This document shows, one piece after another, positions 1 to 7,777 of a DNA stretch of 38,364 nucleotides; the first letter of the stretch is position 1, and the number at the start of each line of letters is the position of its first letter. The DNA comes from Acidobacteriota bacterium (GTDB taxonomy: Bacteria > Acidobacteriota > JAAYUB01). The notes beneath the pieces were generated by a model, which saw only the letters and a list, made by a program, of their open reading frames with translations, had not been told where the DNA came from and made no database searches. The DNA is taken from contig JAAYUB010000144.1 in NCBI GenBank assembly GCA_012517875.1, forward strand, positions 1 through 38,364, given 5' to 3'. The position numbers and the translations under genes are program-made.

Positions 1-251
1 TCCAGCACCCGCGGCAGCGGCGCCCGCGCCACCCGGCAGCGGAGTTGGAACTCCCCCTCGCCGTGGCGGACGCACTCCTCCAGGCGGTGGGTCCGGAACG
101 ACTTGGTGTAACAGGCGCAGTAGACCGCCTCGAGCAGGCTGGTCTTCCCCTCGCCGTTGCGGCCGGCGAACAGGTTGATGCCCGGTGCGAACGCCACCGG
201 CTCCTCGGCCAGATTGCGGAAGGCGCGGGCGTGGAGGGATTCGATGCGCAT
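1..251 (-). CDS. recF: RecF, DNA replication/repair ATPase (N-terminal part, cut by window edge)
   Basis: The first 83 residues of RecF, the SMC-like ATPase that binds gapped DNA with RecO and RecR and helps load RecA. The ATG at 251 opens a frame beginning MRIESLHARAFRN, followed by the family pattern FAPGINLFAG and a Walker A loop GRNGEGKTS (residues 30-38), then LLEAVY and a TKSFRT segment that matches the SxRT region after Walker A in RecF. The signature and Walker B motifs lie beyond the window start. It is divergent from nikR, with 165 bp between them. recF often sits beside dnaA and dnaN; nothing here shows whether that holds on the missing side. The family call is firm; only a fifth to a quarter of the protein is visible. 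Confidence 0.88.
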   Translation of the reverse strand, partial: MRIESLHARAFRNLAEEPVAFAPGINLFAGRNGEGKTSLLEAVYCACYTKSFRTHRLEECVRHGEGEFQLRCRVARAPLPRVL

Positions 252-416
252 GGGCTCCGGTCCCGCCGGCTTCGGCCGCCGGCTGCCGGCCATCATACGG
301 CCATGCCGGGCAAATTGCAAGGCTGGCTGAGCCGCCCGCTCGGGCCGAAAACCATGGGCGGCGCCGCTCCGGCTGTGCTACTATTCGAGTCAGGCGTGGC
401 ATCTTCGGAGGCACCC

Positions 417-824
417 ATGGAACTGGCCCGATTCGGCGTGTCCTGCGACGCGGAACTGCTGGCTGCGTTCGACCACCGGCTGGCGGCGGAGGGTTTCAAG
501 AACCGCTCCGACGCCCTGGCCCATTTGATGCGCCAGCACCTGCTGGCGGAGAAGATCCGGGGCGGGGCCGAGGTGGTGGGCGTCGTGACCATGGTGTACG
601 ACCACCACCGCCGCGAGCTGTCGAAGCGGCTGACGCAGCTCCAGCACGACCACCACACCCACGTCCTGTCGAACCTCCACATCCACCTGACCCACGCCGA
701 CTGCCTGGAGGTGGTGGTGATCCGCGGCGCGGCCGGCCGCGTCCAGGAGCTGGCCGACCGCCTCATCAGCACCCCCGGCGTCAAGAGCGGCCGCGTGTTC
801 ATCCCGGCGGCGCTGGGGGAGTGA
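417..824 (+). CDS. nikR: NikR, nickel-responsive transcriptional repressor
   Basis: A 135-residue ribbon-helix-helix regulator, the usual NikR length. Residues 1-45 form the DNA-binding ribbon-helix-helix (LARFGVSCDAELLAAF, then KNRSDALAHLMRQ). Residues 53-135 form the ACT-like tetramerisation and nickel-binding domain. The square-planar nickel ligands of E. coli NikR (H76, H87, H89, C95) align with H77, H88, H90 and C96 in QHDHHTH...LHIHLTHADCLE. The ATG at 417 is preceded by GGAGG (407-411); a longer upstream in-frame reading has no family match. It leads a nickel ECF transporter operon and presumably represses it when nickel is plentiful. I found no GTATGA-N16-TCATAC E. coli-type operator upstream, although a lone TCATAC half-site is present at 293-298. 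Confidence 0.95.
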   Translation: MELARFGVSCDAELLAAFDHRLAAEGFKNRSDALAHLMRQHLLAEKIRGGAEVVGVVTMVYDHHRRELSKRLTQLQHDHHTHVLSNLHIHLTHADCLEVVVIRGAAGRVQELADRLISTPGVKSGRVFIPAALGE

Positions 825-828
825 ACCG

Positions 829-1500
829 ATGCACATCCCGTACGGACTGCTCTCCGCAGAGGTTTCGGTCGTAACCGGCGCGCTGGCGGCGCCGGCGGTG
901 GGGTTCGCCCTGTGGCGGGTCAGGCGGCGCTACGAGGAGCGGACGGTGGCCCTGATGGGCATGCTCGGGGCGTACGTCTTCGCCGCCCAGATGATCAACT
1001 TCCCCGTGGCCGCCGGCACCAGCGGCCATCTGCTCGGGGCCGCCCTGGCCGCCTTCCTACTGGGCCCCGCGCCGGCGATGCTCATCTTGGGCACCGTGCT
1101 GCTGGTCCAGGCGCTGCTGTTTCAGGACGGGGCGATCACTGCGCTCGGGGCCAACGCGCTGAACATGGCGGTGCTCGGGCCGCTCACCGCCTGGGGGATC
1201 TGGACCGGCTGGCGGCGGCTGCTGGGCGGACGCCTGGCCATGGCCGGGCGGGCGGTGGCGGCCGTCGCCTCCATCGTCGTCCCGGCGGCGGCCTGTGCCG
1301 TCGAGATTGCCGTCAGCGGGCTCTACCCGCTGACAGTGGCGCTTGGGGCCATGGCCGGCGTGCACACCGTCATCGGCGTGGCCGAGGCGGCCATCACCGT
1401 GGTGATCCTGCGGTTCCTGGCGGCGGCCCGGCCCGATCTGCTGGCGCCGGCCGGCGTCCCCGGAGGTGCGGCCCATGCCGCGGCGCAGTCCGTCGAATAG
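829..1500 (+). CDS. nikM: CbiM/NikM-type substrate-capture subunit of an ECF nickel (cobalt) transporter
   Basis: A 223-residue integral membrane protein with about six to seven hydrophobic helices. It begins MHIPYG; in NikM/CbiM the processed N-terminus with His2 forms the metal site, together with a His in the GTSGHLLG segment, here H67. Both are present. The consensus MHIPDG is changed at residue 5 (Tyr for Asp). FQDGAITALGANALNMAVLG (residues 98-117) is also family-typical. It starts 4 bp after nikR ends, so it is co-transcribed with it. The NikR neighbour argues for nickel over cobalt; the protein sequence alone would not decide this. No nickel enzyme is encoded in the window. Confidence 0.92.
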   Translation: MHIPYGLLSAEVSVVTGALAAPAVGFALWRVRRRYEERTVALMGMLGAYVFAAQMINFPVAAGTSGHLLGAALAAFLLGPAPAMLILGTVLLVQALLFQDGAITALGANALNMAVLGPLTAWGIWTGWRRLLGGRLAMAGRAVAAVASIVVPAAACAVEIAVSGLYPLTVALGAMAGVHTVIGVAEAAITVVILRFLAAARPDLLAPAGVPGGAAHAAAQSVE

Positions 1501-1771
1501 GCGCTGGCTGGCGCCGCTCGGCCTCATCGTGATCGGGCTGCTGTCGGCGGCGGCGGCCACCACGCCCGACGGCCTCGAGTGGGCGCTGGAACGGCTGGGT
1601 TACACGCCTTCGGCGGAGGACCCGTACCGTGCCCCGGTGCCCGACTACACCTGGCCCGCGAGCCTGCCCGCCACACTGCAGGGGATGCTGTCGGTGGCGG
1701 GCGGCGGGCTGCTGGTCTGGGGCCTGCTGAAGCTGATGACGCTCGGCCGCCGGCCGCCGGGGGGCGCATGA
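1475..1771 (+). CDS. nikN: PDGLE-domain small subunit (CbiN/NikN-like) of the nickel ECF transporter
   Basis: A 98-residue membrane protein with two hydrophobic segments (about residues 11-28 and 66-88) flanking a short extracytoplasmic loop. The loop carries the diagnostic PDGLEWALE (residues 31-39) just after the first helix. Proteins of this kind take the place of CbiN and assist the M subunit in metal loading. I chose ATG 1475 because GGAGG lies at 1462-1466 with an 8 nt gap; the in-frame GTG at 1466 overlaps that ribosome site. It overlaps the end of the M gene by 26 bp and its own stop overlaps the next start (ATGA at 1768-1771), so translation of the three membrane subunits is probably coupled. 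Confidence 0.88.
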   Translation: MPRRSPSNRRWLAPLGLIVIGLLSAAAATTPDGLEWALERLGYTPSAEDPYRAPVPDYTWPASLPATLQGMLSVAGGGLLVWGLLKLMTLGRRPPGGA

Positions 1772-2547
1772 GGCACGACTTCATCGACCACCACAGCCAC
1801 GGCGAAAGCCCGGTCCACCGGCTGCACCCGACGGCCAAGGTGCTCGCAGCGGCGGTGTTCCTGGCGGCGGCGGTGGGCGTCCCCTACCCCCGCTTCCTCC
1901 CGTTCCTGCCGCTGGCGGCGCTGGGGCTGCTGGCCGCGCTGTTGTGCCGGGTGCCGCTGCCGCACCTGGCGCGCAAGATGGTCTGGCCCCTGGGGCTCAC
2001 GGCGGCCACCGTCTGCCTGATGCCCGTCCTGCGGCCCGCCGGGGACGGGCTCGTCCTACTGGAGTCGCCGGTCCGGCTGGCCGTCTACCCCGAGAGCGCC
2101 CGGCTGGCCCTGCACGTGGTCGCCCGCGCCGCGGTGGCGCTGGCCGGGGCGGTGCTCCTTGTGGCCGCCACTCCGTTTCGGGACCTGCTCCGGGTGCTGG
2201 AGTCGTGGCACACGCCGGGCCTGCTGCTGCGCATCCTGGCCGTGTTCTACCGCTACCTGTTCATCCTGGTGGACGAGGCCGAACAGATGGAGCTCGCAGT
2301 GAGCGCCCGGCTGGTGGGCCCGGCCCCGCGCCTGCGACTGCTCCGGATGGCCGGCAATATGGCCGGGACGCTCTTCCTGCGCAGTCTGGAGCGGGGCGAG
2401 ACCGTCTACCAGGCCATGTGCGCCCGGGGATTCGACGGCCGCTTCCCGACACTGGACGCGCCGCGCTGGCGGGCGCCCGACGCGGCGACCCTGGCGCTGG
2501 CCGCCGCCGCCGGGATTCTAACCGTGCTCCTGGCGGTGCTCCCATGA
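1768..2547 (+). CDS. nikQ: CbiQ/NikQ, EcfT-type transmembrane coupling subunit
   Basis: A 259-residue membrane protein that couples the ATPase to the metal-binding M subunit. It starts MRHDFIDHHSHGESPVHRL, in which 'SPVHRLHPTAKV' is the usual CbiQ beginning, followed by four to five hydrophobic segments. The cytoplasmic coupling helices carry the two short Ala-Arg motifs of EcfT proteins: SARLVG (first motif, with Leu where Gly is common) and CARGFDGR (second motif, canonical). Start and stop overlap both neighbours by 4 bp (ATGA at 1768 and at 2544), the tightest packing in the operon. Confidence 0.92.
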   Translation: MRHDFIDHHSHGESPVHRLHPTAKVLAAAVFLAAAVGVPYPRFLPFLPLAALGLLAALLCRVPLPHLARKMVWPLGLTAATVCLMPVLRPAGDGLVLLESPVRLAVYPESARLALHVVARAAVALAGAVLLVAATPFRDLLRVLESWHTPGLLLRILAVFYRYLFILVDEAEQMELAVSARLVGPAPRLRLLRMAGNMAGTLFLRSLERGETVYQAMCARGFDGRFPTLDAPRWRAPDAATLALAAAAGILTVLLAVLP

Positions 2548-3317
2548 CCGGCGTCGCGGTGATCATGGAGGCGGCCGCCTACTGCTACCCGGACGGCCGG
2601 GTGGGCCTGCACCCCCTCTCGGTGACGTTTCCGGCGGGGCAGTGCACCGCGGTCATCGGCCCCAACGGCTCCGGCAAGTCCACCCTATTGGGCCTCCTCA
2701 ACGGGATCCGCCTGCCCCAGGCGGGGCGGGTGCGGGTGGGGGACCTGACGGTGGGCCGCGAGTGCCTGCCGGAGGTCCGGCGGATCGTGGGGCTTGTGTT
2801 CCAGGATCCCGACTGGCAGCTGTTCTGCCCCACCGTGGGCGAGGACGTCGCCTTCGGCCCGCTCAACCTGGGCCTCGCGCCGGCCGAGGCACGGGCCCGG
2901 GCCGAGGCCACCCTGGCCCGCGTGGGCCTGGCCGGCATGGCCGGCCGCTCCCCGTTCCACCTGTCCGGCGGCGAGAAGAAACTGGTCTCGCTGGCCACGG
3001 TGCTGGCGATGGAGCCGCCGGTGCTCGCCCTGGACGAGCCCACCGCCGGCCTCGACGCCGGCCATCGGCGGCTGCTGGCGGAGCTGGTACGGGCGCACCC
3101 CGGCACGCGGATCTTGGCCACTCACGACCTCGACTTTGCCATGGACACGGCCCACCACGCCTGCCTGCTCAGCGCCGGCACGCTGGCAGCCGCGGGGCCG
3201 GCCGACGAGTTGCTCCGCGACGCGGCGCTCCTGCACCGCCACGGCCTGGACCTGCCGCTGCGCCTCCAGGGACCGGGCGCCGCGGCTCCCCGATCGTCCG
3301 GGCAGGCGGCTTTTTGA
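2544..3317 (+). CDS. nikO: CbiO/NikO, ATP-binding subunit of the nickel ECF transporter
   Basis: A 257-residue ABC ATPase with all motifs in order: Walker A GPNGSGKST (residues 39-47), Q-loop FQDPDWQLF (Q87), signature LSGGE (140-144), Walker B VLALDEP (160-166), D-loop AGLD and switch His in ATHD (H194). It powers nickel uptake with NikM, NikN and NikQ encoded just upstream, overlapping the Q gene by 4 bp. A single ATPase gene implies a homodimer, as in group I ECF transporters. The last 20 or so residues are Ala/Pro/Gly-rich with no recognisable domain. A short T-run follows at 3311-3315 but I do not see a convincing terminator hairpin. Confidence 0.93.
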   Translation: MTGVAVIMEAAAYCYPDGRVGLHPLSVTFPAGQCTAVIGPNGSGKSTLLGLLNGIRLPQAGRVRVGDLTVGRECLPEVRRIVGLVFQDPDWQLFCPTVGEDVAFGPLNLGLAPAEARARAEATLARVGLAGMAGRSPFHLSGGEKKLVSLATVLAMEPPVLALDEPTAGLDAGHRRLLAELVRAHPGTRILATHDLDFAMDTAHHACLLSAGTLAAAGPADELLRDAALLHRHGLDLPLRLQGPGAAAPRSSGQAAF

Positions 3318-3336
3318 CCGATTGCCGTTTCCGGGT

Positions 3337-3366
3337 TTGACTTGACCGCAACCCATCGTCTATAAT
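3337..3366 (+). promoter_or_regulatory. Sigma-70-type promoter of the PLP enzyme / homoserine dehydrogenase / AOR operon
   Basis: TTGACT (3337-3342), an 18 bp spacer and a perfect TATAAT (3361-3366). Transcription would start near 3373, about 93 nt ahead of the first gene. Confidence 0.8.
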
Positions 3367-3374
3367 TTCAATCA

Positions 3375-3389
3375 TTCAGGTCCACTGAA
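3375..3389. promoter_or_regulatory. Small inverted repeat at the predicted transcription start
   Basis: TTCAG-GTCCA-CTGAA, a 5 bp perfect inverted repeat with a 5 nt centre, starting about 2 nt after the predicted +1. It could be a repressor site or a 5' hairpin that protects the mRNA. It is not the TGAA-N5-TTCA order of a MetR box. The 100 nt leader has no aptamer that I recognise. Confidence 0.3.
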
Positions 3390-3465
3390 CTATCCGACAG
3401 GCCAGCCGGCCAGCTTTTCCGAGACATTTCATCGTCGATCCATCATCCCGTCTGAGGAGGCAGTC

Positions 3466-4845
3466 ATGGATTCCAGCTACTCCGAGGGTGTGCGGCGTTA
3501 CATGCGCGAAGCCGAGGCCTACCTCGCCCGGCGGACCGCCTACCGGGAACAGGTCAAGCGGCTCAAGTTCGACACCATCGCCGTGCACGGCATGTACTCC
3601 GTCGAGGAGGCGTTCGCCAACGGCCAGGGCGGCATCATCGAGCCCATCTTTCCCTCCACGTCCCAGGCCTACCGCGATTCCGACGAGATGGAGGCCGGTC
3701 TGGCCTACCTGGTGCCCACCTGGTGTTACTCCCGCATCCACAACCCCACCGTTTACTACCTGGAGGAGACCCTGGCGCTGCTCGAGGGGTACGGCAGCGG
3801 CTGCGACACCACCGCGCTCTGCACCTCGGCCGGAATGGCCGCGATCAAACAAGCCGCCGAGCCGTTCCTGGAGATCCGCGACGGCGACATCCGCAACCTG
3901 AATTTCGTCTCCGCCGCCCAGGTGTACGGCGGCACCTTCCAGCTGTTCAACCTGCGCATGCGCGAGCGCGGCGCCCAGGTGCGCTGGGTCACCCGACCCT
4001 GGGAGATGACCGAGTGGGAGAAACTGGTTGACGACGGCACGCGCTTCCTGTACGCCGAAATGCCGTCCAACCCGCAGCAGGCCTGCTTCGACATCGCCGC
4101 GGTGGCGGAACTGGCCCACCGCCACGAGATCCCCTTGATCGTGGACGCCACCATCGCCACCCCGGCGCTGATGCGCCCCATCGCCCATGGCGCCGACATC
4201 GTGGTGCACTCGCTGACCAAGTCGGTGGGCAGCGGCGGCTTCACCATCGGCGGCGCCATCGTCGCCCGTCGCCCCGTCACCAGCCGGCACCTGCCCGACG
4301 ATGTCAAGGCCGACTACGGCCTCTGGCTGAAGCTCTGGCCGTTCCGCGACTCGGGGCCGTGCATGTCGGCCCACTCGGCCTTTTTCCTCCTGAGCGACCT
4401 GCGCCTCCTGCGCACCAAGATGGCGCTCTTCTCCCGCAACACCATGCAGGTGGCCCAGTACCTGGCCGGCCACCCGCGGGTGGCGAAGGTCGATTACCTC
4501 GGCCTGCCGAACCATCCGCTGCACGCCCTGGCCGCGCGCTACATGAAGCTGGCGGACAGCGACGAGGCCGCCTTCGGCCACCTGATGTCGTTCGACGTCC
4601 GCGGCACCGCCGCCGAGACCCGGCGCGTGTTCGACGGCTTCCAGCGCATCTGGCGGGCGACGGACCTGGGCCGGATCAAGTCGGTGGCCACCATCCCGGC
4701 CATCTCCACCCACCAGCAGCAGGGCGAGACCGGCCGCAAGCTCGCCGGCGTCGCGCCCACCATGATCCGGCTCTGCGTGGGCGGCGAGCATCCCGACGAC
4801 GTCATCGCGGACCTCGATCAGGCGCTCAAGGCGATCGGGAAATAG
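3466..4845 (+). CDS. Cys/Met-metabolism PLP-dependent enzyme (cystathionine gamma-synthase / O-acylhomoserine sulfhydrylase / Met gamma-lyase superfamily)
   Basis: A 459-residue fold-type I PLP enzyme. The visible pattern is YSRIHNPTV (88-96), SAGMAAI after the small domain, VDATIATP (226-233, Asp227 pairing with the cofactor ring nitrogen), and HSLTKSVGSGG with the Schiff-base Lys252. The C-terminus has RLCVGGEHPDDVIADL, the substrate-carboxylate Arg region of this family. It is longer than the usual 380-430 residues because of about 35 extra helical residues before the common start (FDTIAVHG). GAGGAGG at 3453-3459 precedes ATG 3466. It is followed after 61 bp by homoserine dehydrogenase, which suggests a homoserine-derived substrate, so C-S bond formation or cleavage around homocysteine or methionine. 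Which reaction it runs cannot be told from sequence. Confidence 0.82.
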   Translation: MDSSYSEGVRRYMREAEAYLARRTAYREQVKRLKFDTIAVHGMYSVEEAFANGQGGIIEPIFPSTSQAYRDSDEMEAGLAYLVPTWCYSRIHNPTVYYLEETLALLEGYGSGCDTTALCTSAGMAAIKQAAEPFLEIRDGDIRNLNFVSAAQVYGGTFQLFNLRMRERGAQVRWVTRPWEMTEWEKLVDDGTRFLYAEMPSNPQQACFDIAAVAELAHRHEIPLIVDATIATPALMRPIAHGADIVVHSLTKSVGSGGFTIGGAIVARRPVTSRHLPDDVKADYGLWLKLWPFRDSGPCMSAHSAFFLLSDLRLLRTKMALFSRNTMQVAQYLAGHPRVAKVDYLGLPNHPLHALAARYMKLADSDEAAFGHLMSFDVRGTAAETRRVFDGFQRIWRATDLGRIKSVATIPAISTHQQQGETGRKLAGVAPTMIRLCVGGEHPDDVIADLDQALKAIGK

Positions 4846-4852
4846 AAGAGAG

Positions 4853-4900
4853 GGTGAATCGGTGAATCGGGCTGAAACACGATCATAATCATCATAGGAG
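4853..4900 (+). repeat. Short tandem-repeat spacer inside the operon
   Basis: Two copies of GGTGAATC (4853-4868) followed by GGCTGAA-like and ATCAT-rich words. It is AT-richer than the genes on both sides. The words GTGAATCG and GGCTGAA recur (or occur in reverse complement) in the spacers near 8519 and 19175-19192. Confidence 0.5.
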
Positions 4901-4906
4901 GACTGT

Positions 4907-5929
4907 ATGCGGTTACTGTTCGTCGGATTCGGGACCGTGGGACAGGGGTTGGCCGAGCTGCTCCTGGAGAATCACGAGGCGCTCCGCAACGAGTACGGCC
5001 TGAACTGGACGGCGGTGGGCATCGCCGACATGCAGAAGGGCATGGTCTACCATCCCGACGGCATCAATCTGACCCAGGCGCTGGAGACGCTCAAGGCGGG
5101 CCACTCCCTCAACGAGCTGCCCCAGGCCTACACCCGCGGCGACGCGCTGGCCCTGATCGAGGAGGCCGAGGCCGACGTGATGCTCGAGGCCACCTACACC
5201 GACATCAAGACGGCCCAGCCGGCCACCGCCCACATCAAGGCCGCCCTCCAGCGCGGCCTGCACGTGGTGACCACCAACAAGGGTCCGCTGGCGCTGCACT
5301 ACGCCGAGCTGCACGCCCTGGCCAGGGCGCGGGGCACCCACTTCCTGTACGAAGGCACGGTCATGAGCGGCACCCCGTGCCTCAACCTGATTCGCGAGAC
5401 GCTGGCCGGCTCCGGCATCCAGGAGATCCGCGGCATCCTCAACGGCACCACCAACTACATCCTGACCCGGATGGAGGAGGGGCTGTCCTACGCCGACGCC
5501 CTGAAGAAGGCCCAGGAGCTGGGCTACGCCGAGGCGGTCCCCGACGCCGACGTGCTGGGCTGGGACGCCCTGGCCAAGGTGACTATCCTGGCCAACACGG
5601 TCTTCGGCGCCACGAAGAAGCCGTTCGACTACCCGTGCGACGGGATCACGAAGATCAGCGCCGAGGCGATCGCCGAGGCCAAGCAGAAGGGATTCCGCTA
5701 CAAACTCATCGGCCGGGTCTGGCGCGAGGGGGGCGAGGTGCACGCCTCGGTGGCGCCCATGCAGATCCCCCTGAGCCACCCGCTGGCCGGCGTGATGGGC
5801 GCCACGAACGCCGTCACCATCAAGTCCCGCGCCATGGGCGACGTAACCATCGTCGGCCCGGGCGCCGGCCGCACCGAAACCGGCTACAGCATGCTCATCG
5901 ACCTGCTCCACATCGCCCGGACGCACTGA
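4907..5929 (+). CDS. hom: Homoserine dehydrogenase without ACT domain
   Basis: A 340-residue NAD(P)-dependent enzyme interconverting L-aspartate 4-semialdehyde and L-homoserine. The Rossmann fold opens with VGFGTVGQG (6-14), then VTTNKGPLA (121-129), EGTVMSG (149-155), NGTTNYIL (179-186) and DVLGWDALAK, in which D220 and K224 match the catalytic Asp and Lys of the family. The protein ends right after GPGAGRTETGYSML, so it lacks the C-terminal ACT domain and is unlikely to be feedback-inhibited by threonine in the usual way. There is no aspartokinase, semialdehyde dehydrogenase, thrB or thrC gene beside it; the flanking genes are a Cys/Met PLP enzyme and a tungsten-type aldehyde oxidoreductase. 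An AGGAGG (4896-4901) precedes the ATG. Confidence 0.9.
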   Translation: MRLLFVGFGTVGQGLAELLLENHEALRNEYGLNWTAVGIADMQKGMVYHPDGINLTQALETLKAGHSLNELPQAYTRGDALALIEEAEADVMLEATYTDIKTAQPATAHIKAALQRGLHVVTTNKGPLALHYAELHALARARGTHFLYEGTVMSGTPCLNLIRETLAGSGIQEIRGILNGTTNYILTRMEEGLSYADALKKAQELGYAEAVPDADVLGWDALAKVTILANTVFGATKKPFDYPCDGITKISAEAIAEAKQKGFRYKLIGRVWREGGEVHASVAPMQIPLSHPLAGVMGATNAVTIKSRAMGDVTIVGPGAGRTETGYSMLIDLLHIARTH

Positions 5930-5957
5930 CGCCGCCGGCGCCCACAGGAGGTACGCC

Positions 5958-7745
5958 ATGTACAAGGGCTACATGAACCGCTTTCTCGAGGTTGACTTGA
6001 CCCATCGCACGTTCCGTTTCGGCCAGCCCGATCCGTCGCTCTTCGCCGGCTGGATCGGCGGCAAGGGCGTCGGTCTGAAACTCATGGTGGACCGGGGGCT
6101 CGTCACTCATGACCCGTTCGCCCCGGACAATCCGCTCATCTTCATGACCGGGCCGTTCACCGGCACCCAGGTCCAGACGTCGGCCCGTTCGGTGGTCTGC
6201 ACCAAGTCGCCGCTCACCGGCACGTTCCTCGACACCCACGCCGGCGGCCACTTCGGACCGGCGCTCAAGAAGGCCGGCCTTGACTGGATCTGGATCACCG
6301 GCGAGAGCGACCGGCCGGTCTACCTCCATGTGCGCCCCGGCGAGGTCCGCTTCGAGGATGCCGCCCACCTCTGGGGCAAAGGGATATTCGAGACGGAGAA
6401 GGCGCTCCGCGAAGCGTACCCCAAGGCCCGCGTGGCCCTGATCGGTCCGGCCGGCGAGAACCGCGTCCGCTTCGCCTGCATCGGCACCGAGCTGTACCGC
6501 CAGTACGGCCGCGGCGGCGCCGGCGCGGTCATGGGCGCCAAGAATCTCAAGGCGCTCGTCGTGGAGGGCGACGAGAAAATCGCCTACCACGACCCCGCCG
6601 GCTTCCAAGAGCTGAACCGGCAGCTCACCAAAGACATCGTCGCCCACCCCAACCGGCAGCGCCGCGACGACCTCGGCACCATGATGTGGATCCGCATGGG
6701 CCAGGAACAGGGGCACTTCCTCCCCACTCACAACTGGCGCGACACCCAGTTCGCCGGTTACGAGGGAATCACCTCCGAGGCATGCCGCGAGAAACTGGCC
6801 TGGAAGAGCACCGGCTGCTTCAACTGCGCCATCCGCTGCTCCAAGGAGGCGCGCTGGGGAAATTATGAGGTGGAGGGCCCCGAGTACGAGACCACCGCCT
6901 TTCTCGGTTCCGGCTGCGACATCGATTCGGCCGAGGCGGTGGCCTATGCCAACTGGCTGTGCGACGACCTGGGGCTCGACACCATCTCGGCAGGCGTGGT
7001 CTGCTCCTTCGCCATGGAGGCGTTCGAGCGGGGCATCATCAGCGCGGCGGACACTGGGGGCGTTGCGCTCCATTTCGGCAGCGCCGAGGCCCAGGCCGCC
7101 CTGCTCCGCCAGATCGCCCACCGTGAGAAGATCGGCGACCTGCTCGCCGAAGGCACCCGCATCGCCGCCCGGCGCATCGGCAAGGGGAGCGACTACTTCG
7201 CCATCCAGATCGCCGGCATGGAGCTGTCGGGGGTGAACATCAAAGGATGCGCCTCCATGGGCCTGACCCTGGCCACGTCCGATTTCGCCTCCCACACCCG
7301 GTTCTGGTCCGCCTCGGCGGAGATGCGGAAAGAGCTGACCTGGGAGAGCACGCCCGATTTCGTGCGCATCGGCCAGGATGTCGTGAACACCCGGAACTGC
7401 CTCATCGTCTGCGATTTCGTGATGTACGACCTCGACCGGCTGGCGCCGGTGTTCGAGAAGTGCACCGGCATCCCCATGAGCGAGACGGACATGAACCGGC
7501 TCGGCAACAAGATCTCCAACCTGACCCGCCTCTACAACATCGCCAACGGCCGCACCCGCGCCGACGACACCCTGCCGCCGCGCTTCTTCCAGGAGCCCCA
7601 CGAGGCGGGGCTCTTCGAGGGGCGGCGCCTCACCCGGGAGAAGTTCGCCGAATGGCTGGACATGTACTACGCTTCGCGCGGCTGGGACGCCGCCGGCGCC
7701 CCCACACCGGCCACGCTCACCGAGCTGGGACTGAACCCGATCTGA
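5958..7745 (+). CDS. aor: Aldehyde:ferredoxin oxidoreductase family protein (tungsten enzyme)
   Basis: A 595-residue AOR-family enzyme, near the usual 605. These enzymes use a tungsten-bispyranopterin and one [4Fe-4S] cluster to convert aldehydes and acids with ferredoxin as electron carrier. Visible markers are GGKGVGLKLM (34-43), KSPLTGTFLDTHAGGHFG (83-100), LIGPAGENRVRFACI (161-175) and RGGAGAVMGAKNLKAL (185-200) in the N-terminal pterin-binding domain. Cluster ligands are C287-x2-C290-x3-C294 and, by position, C485 in NTRNCLIVCDF. The last element stands where typical enzymes have DxxGLC, so the usual Asp and Gly are replaced; this could alter pterin contacts or substrate choice. It starts 28 bp after homoserine dehydrogenase, behind AGGAGG, and ends at a terminator. 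No molybdopterin or ferredoxin genes are near. Substrate unknown. Confidence 0.9.
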   Translation: MYKGYMNRFLEVDLTHRTFRFGQPDPSLFAGWIGGKGVGLKLMVDRGLVTHDPFAPDNPLIFMTGPFTGTQVQTSARSVVCTKSPLTGTFLDTHAGGHFGPALKKAGLDWIWITGESDRPVYLHVRPGEVRFEDAAHLWGKGIFETEKALREAYPKARVALIGPAGENRVRFACIGTELYRQYGRGGAGAVMGAKNLKALVVEGDEKIAYHDPAGFQELNRQLTKDIVAHPNRQRRDDLGTMMWIRMGQEQGHFLPTHNWRDTQFAGYEGITSEACREKLAWKSTGCFNCAIRCSKEARWGNYEVEGPEYETTAFLGSGCDIDSAEAVAYANWLCDDLGLDTISAGVVCSFAMEAFERGIISAADTGGVALHFGSAEAQAALLRQIAHREKIGDLLAEGTRIAARRIGKGSDYFAIQIAGMELSGVNIKGCASMGLTLATSDFASHTRFWSASAEMRKELTWESTPDFVRIGQDVVNTRNCLIVCDFVMYDLDRLAPVFEKCTGIPMSETDMNRLGNKISNLTRLYNIANGRTRADDTLPPRFFQEPHEAGLFEGRRLTREKFAEWLDMYYASRGWDAAGAPTPATLTELGLNPI

Positions 7746-7777
7746 CCGGCGGCCCGCGGCCCACGGCTACCCCTTTC

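Noticed and set aside
252-416. A canonical NikR operator before nikR
   Set aside because: Only one TCATAC half-site (293-298) is present, without a GTATGA partner 16 bp upstream.
3300-3316. An intrinsic terminator at the end of nikO
   Set aside because: There is a T-run, but the possible stem is imperfect and lies within the coding end; not convincing.
3367-3465. A SAM-type riboswitch before the PLP enzyme gene
   Set aside because: The leader is only about 93 nt with one 5 bp hairpin and no aptamer core or terminator that I can recognise.
5895-7601. A minus-strand open frame of 568 codons
   Set aside because: It is antisense to the AOR gene, with no domain-like sequence; codon-position mirror of a GC-rich gene.
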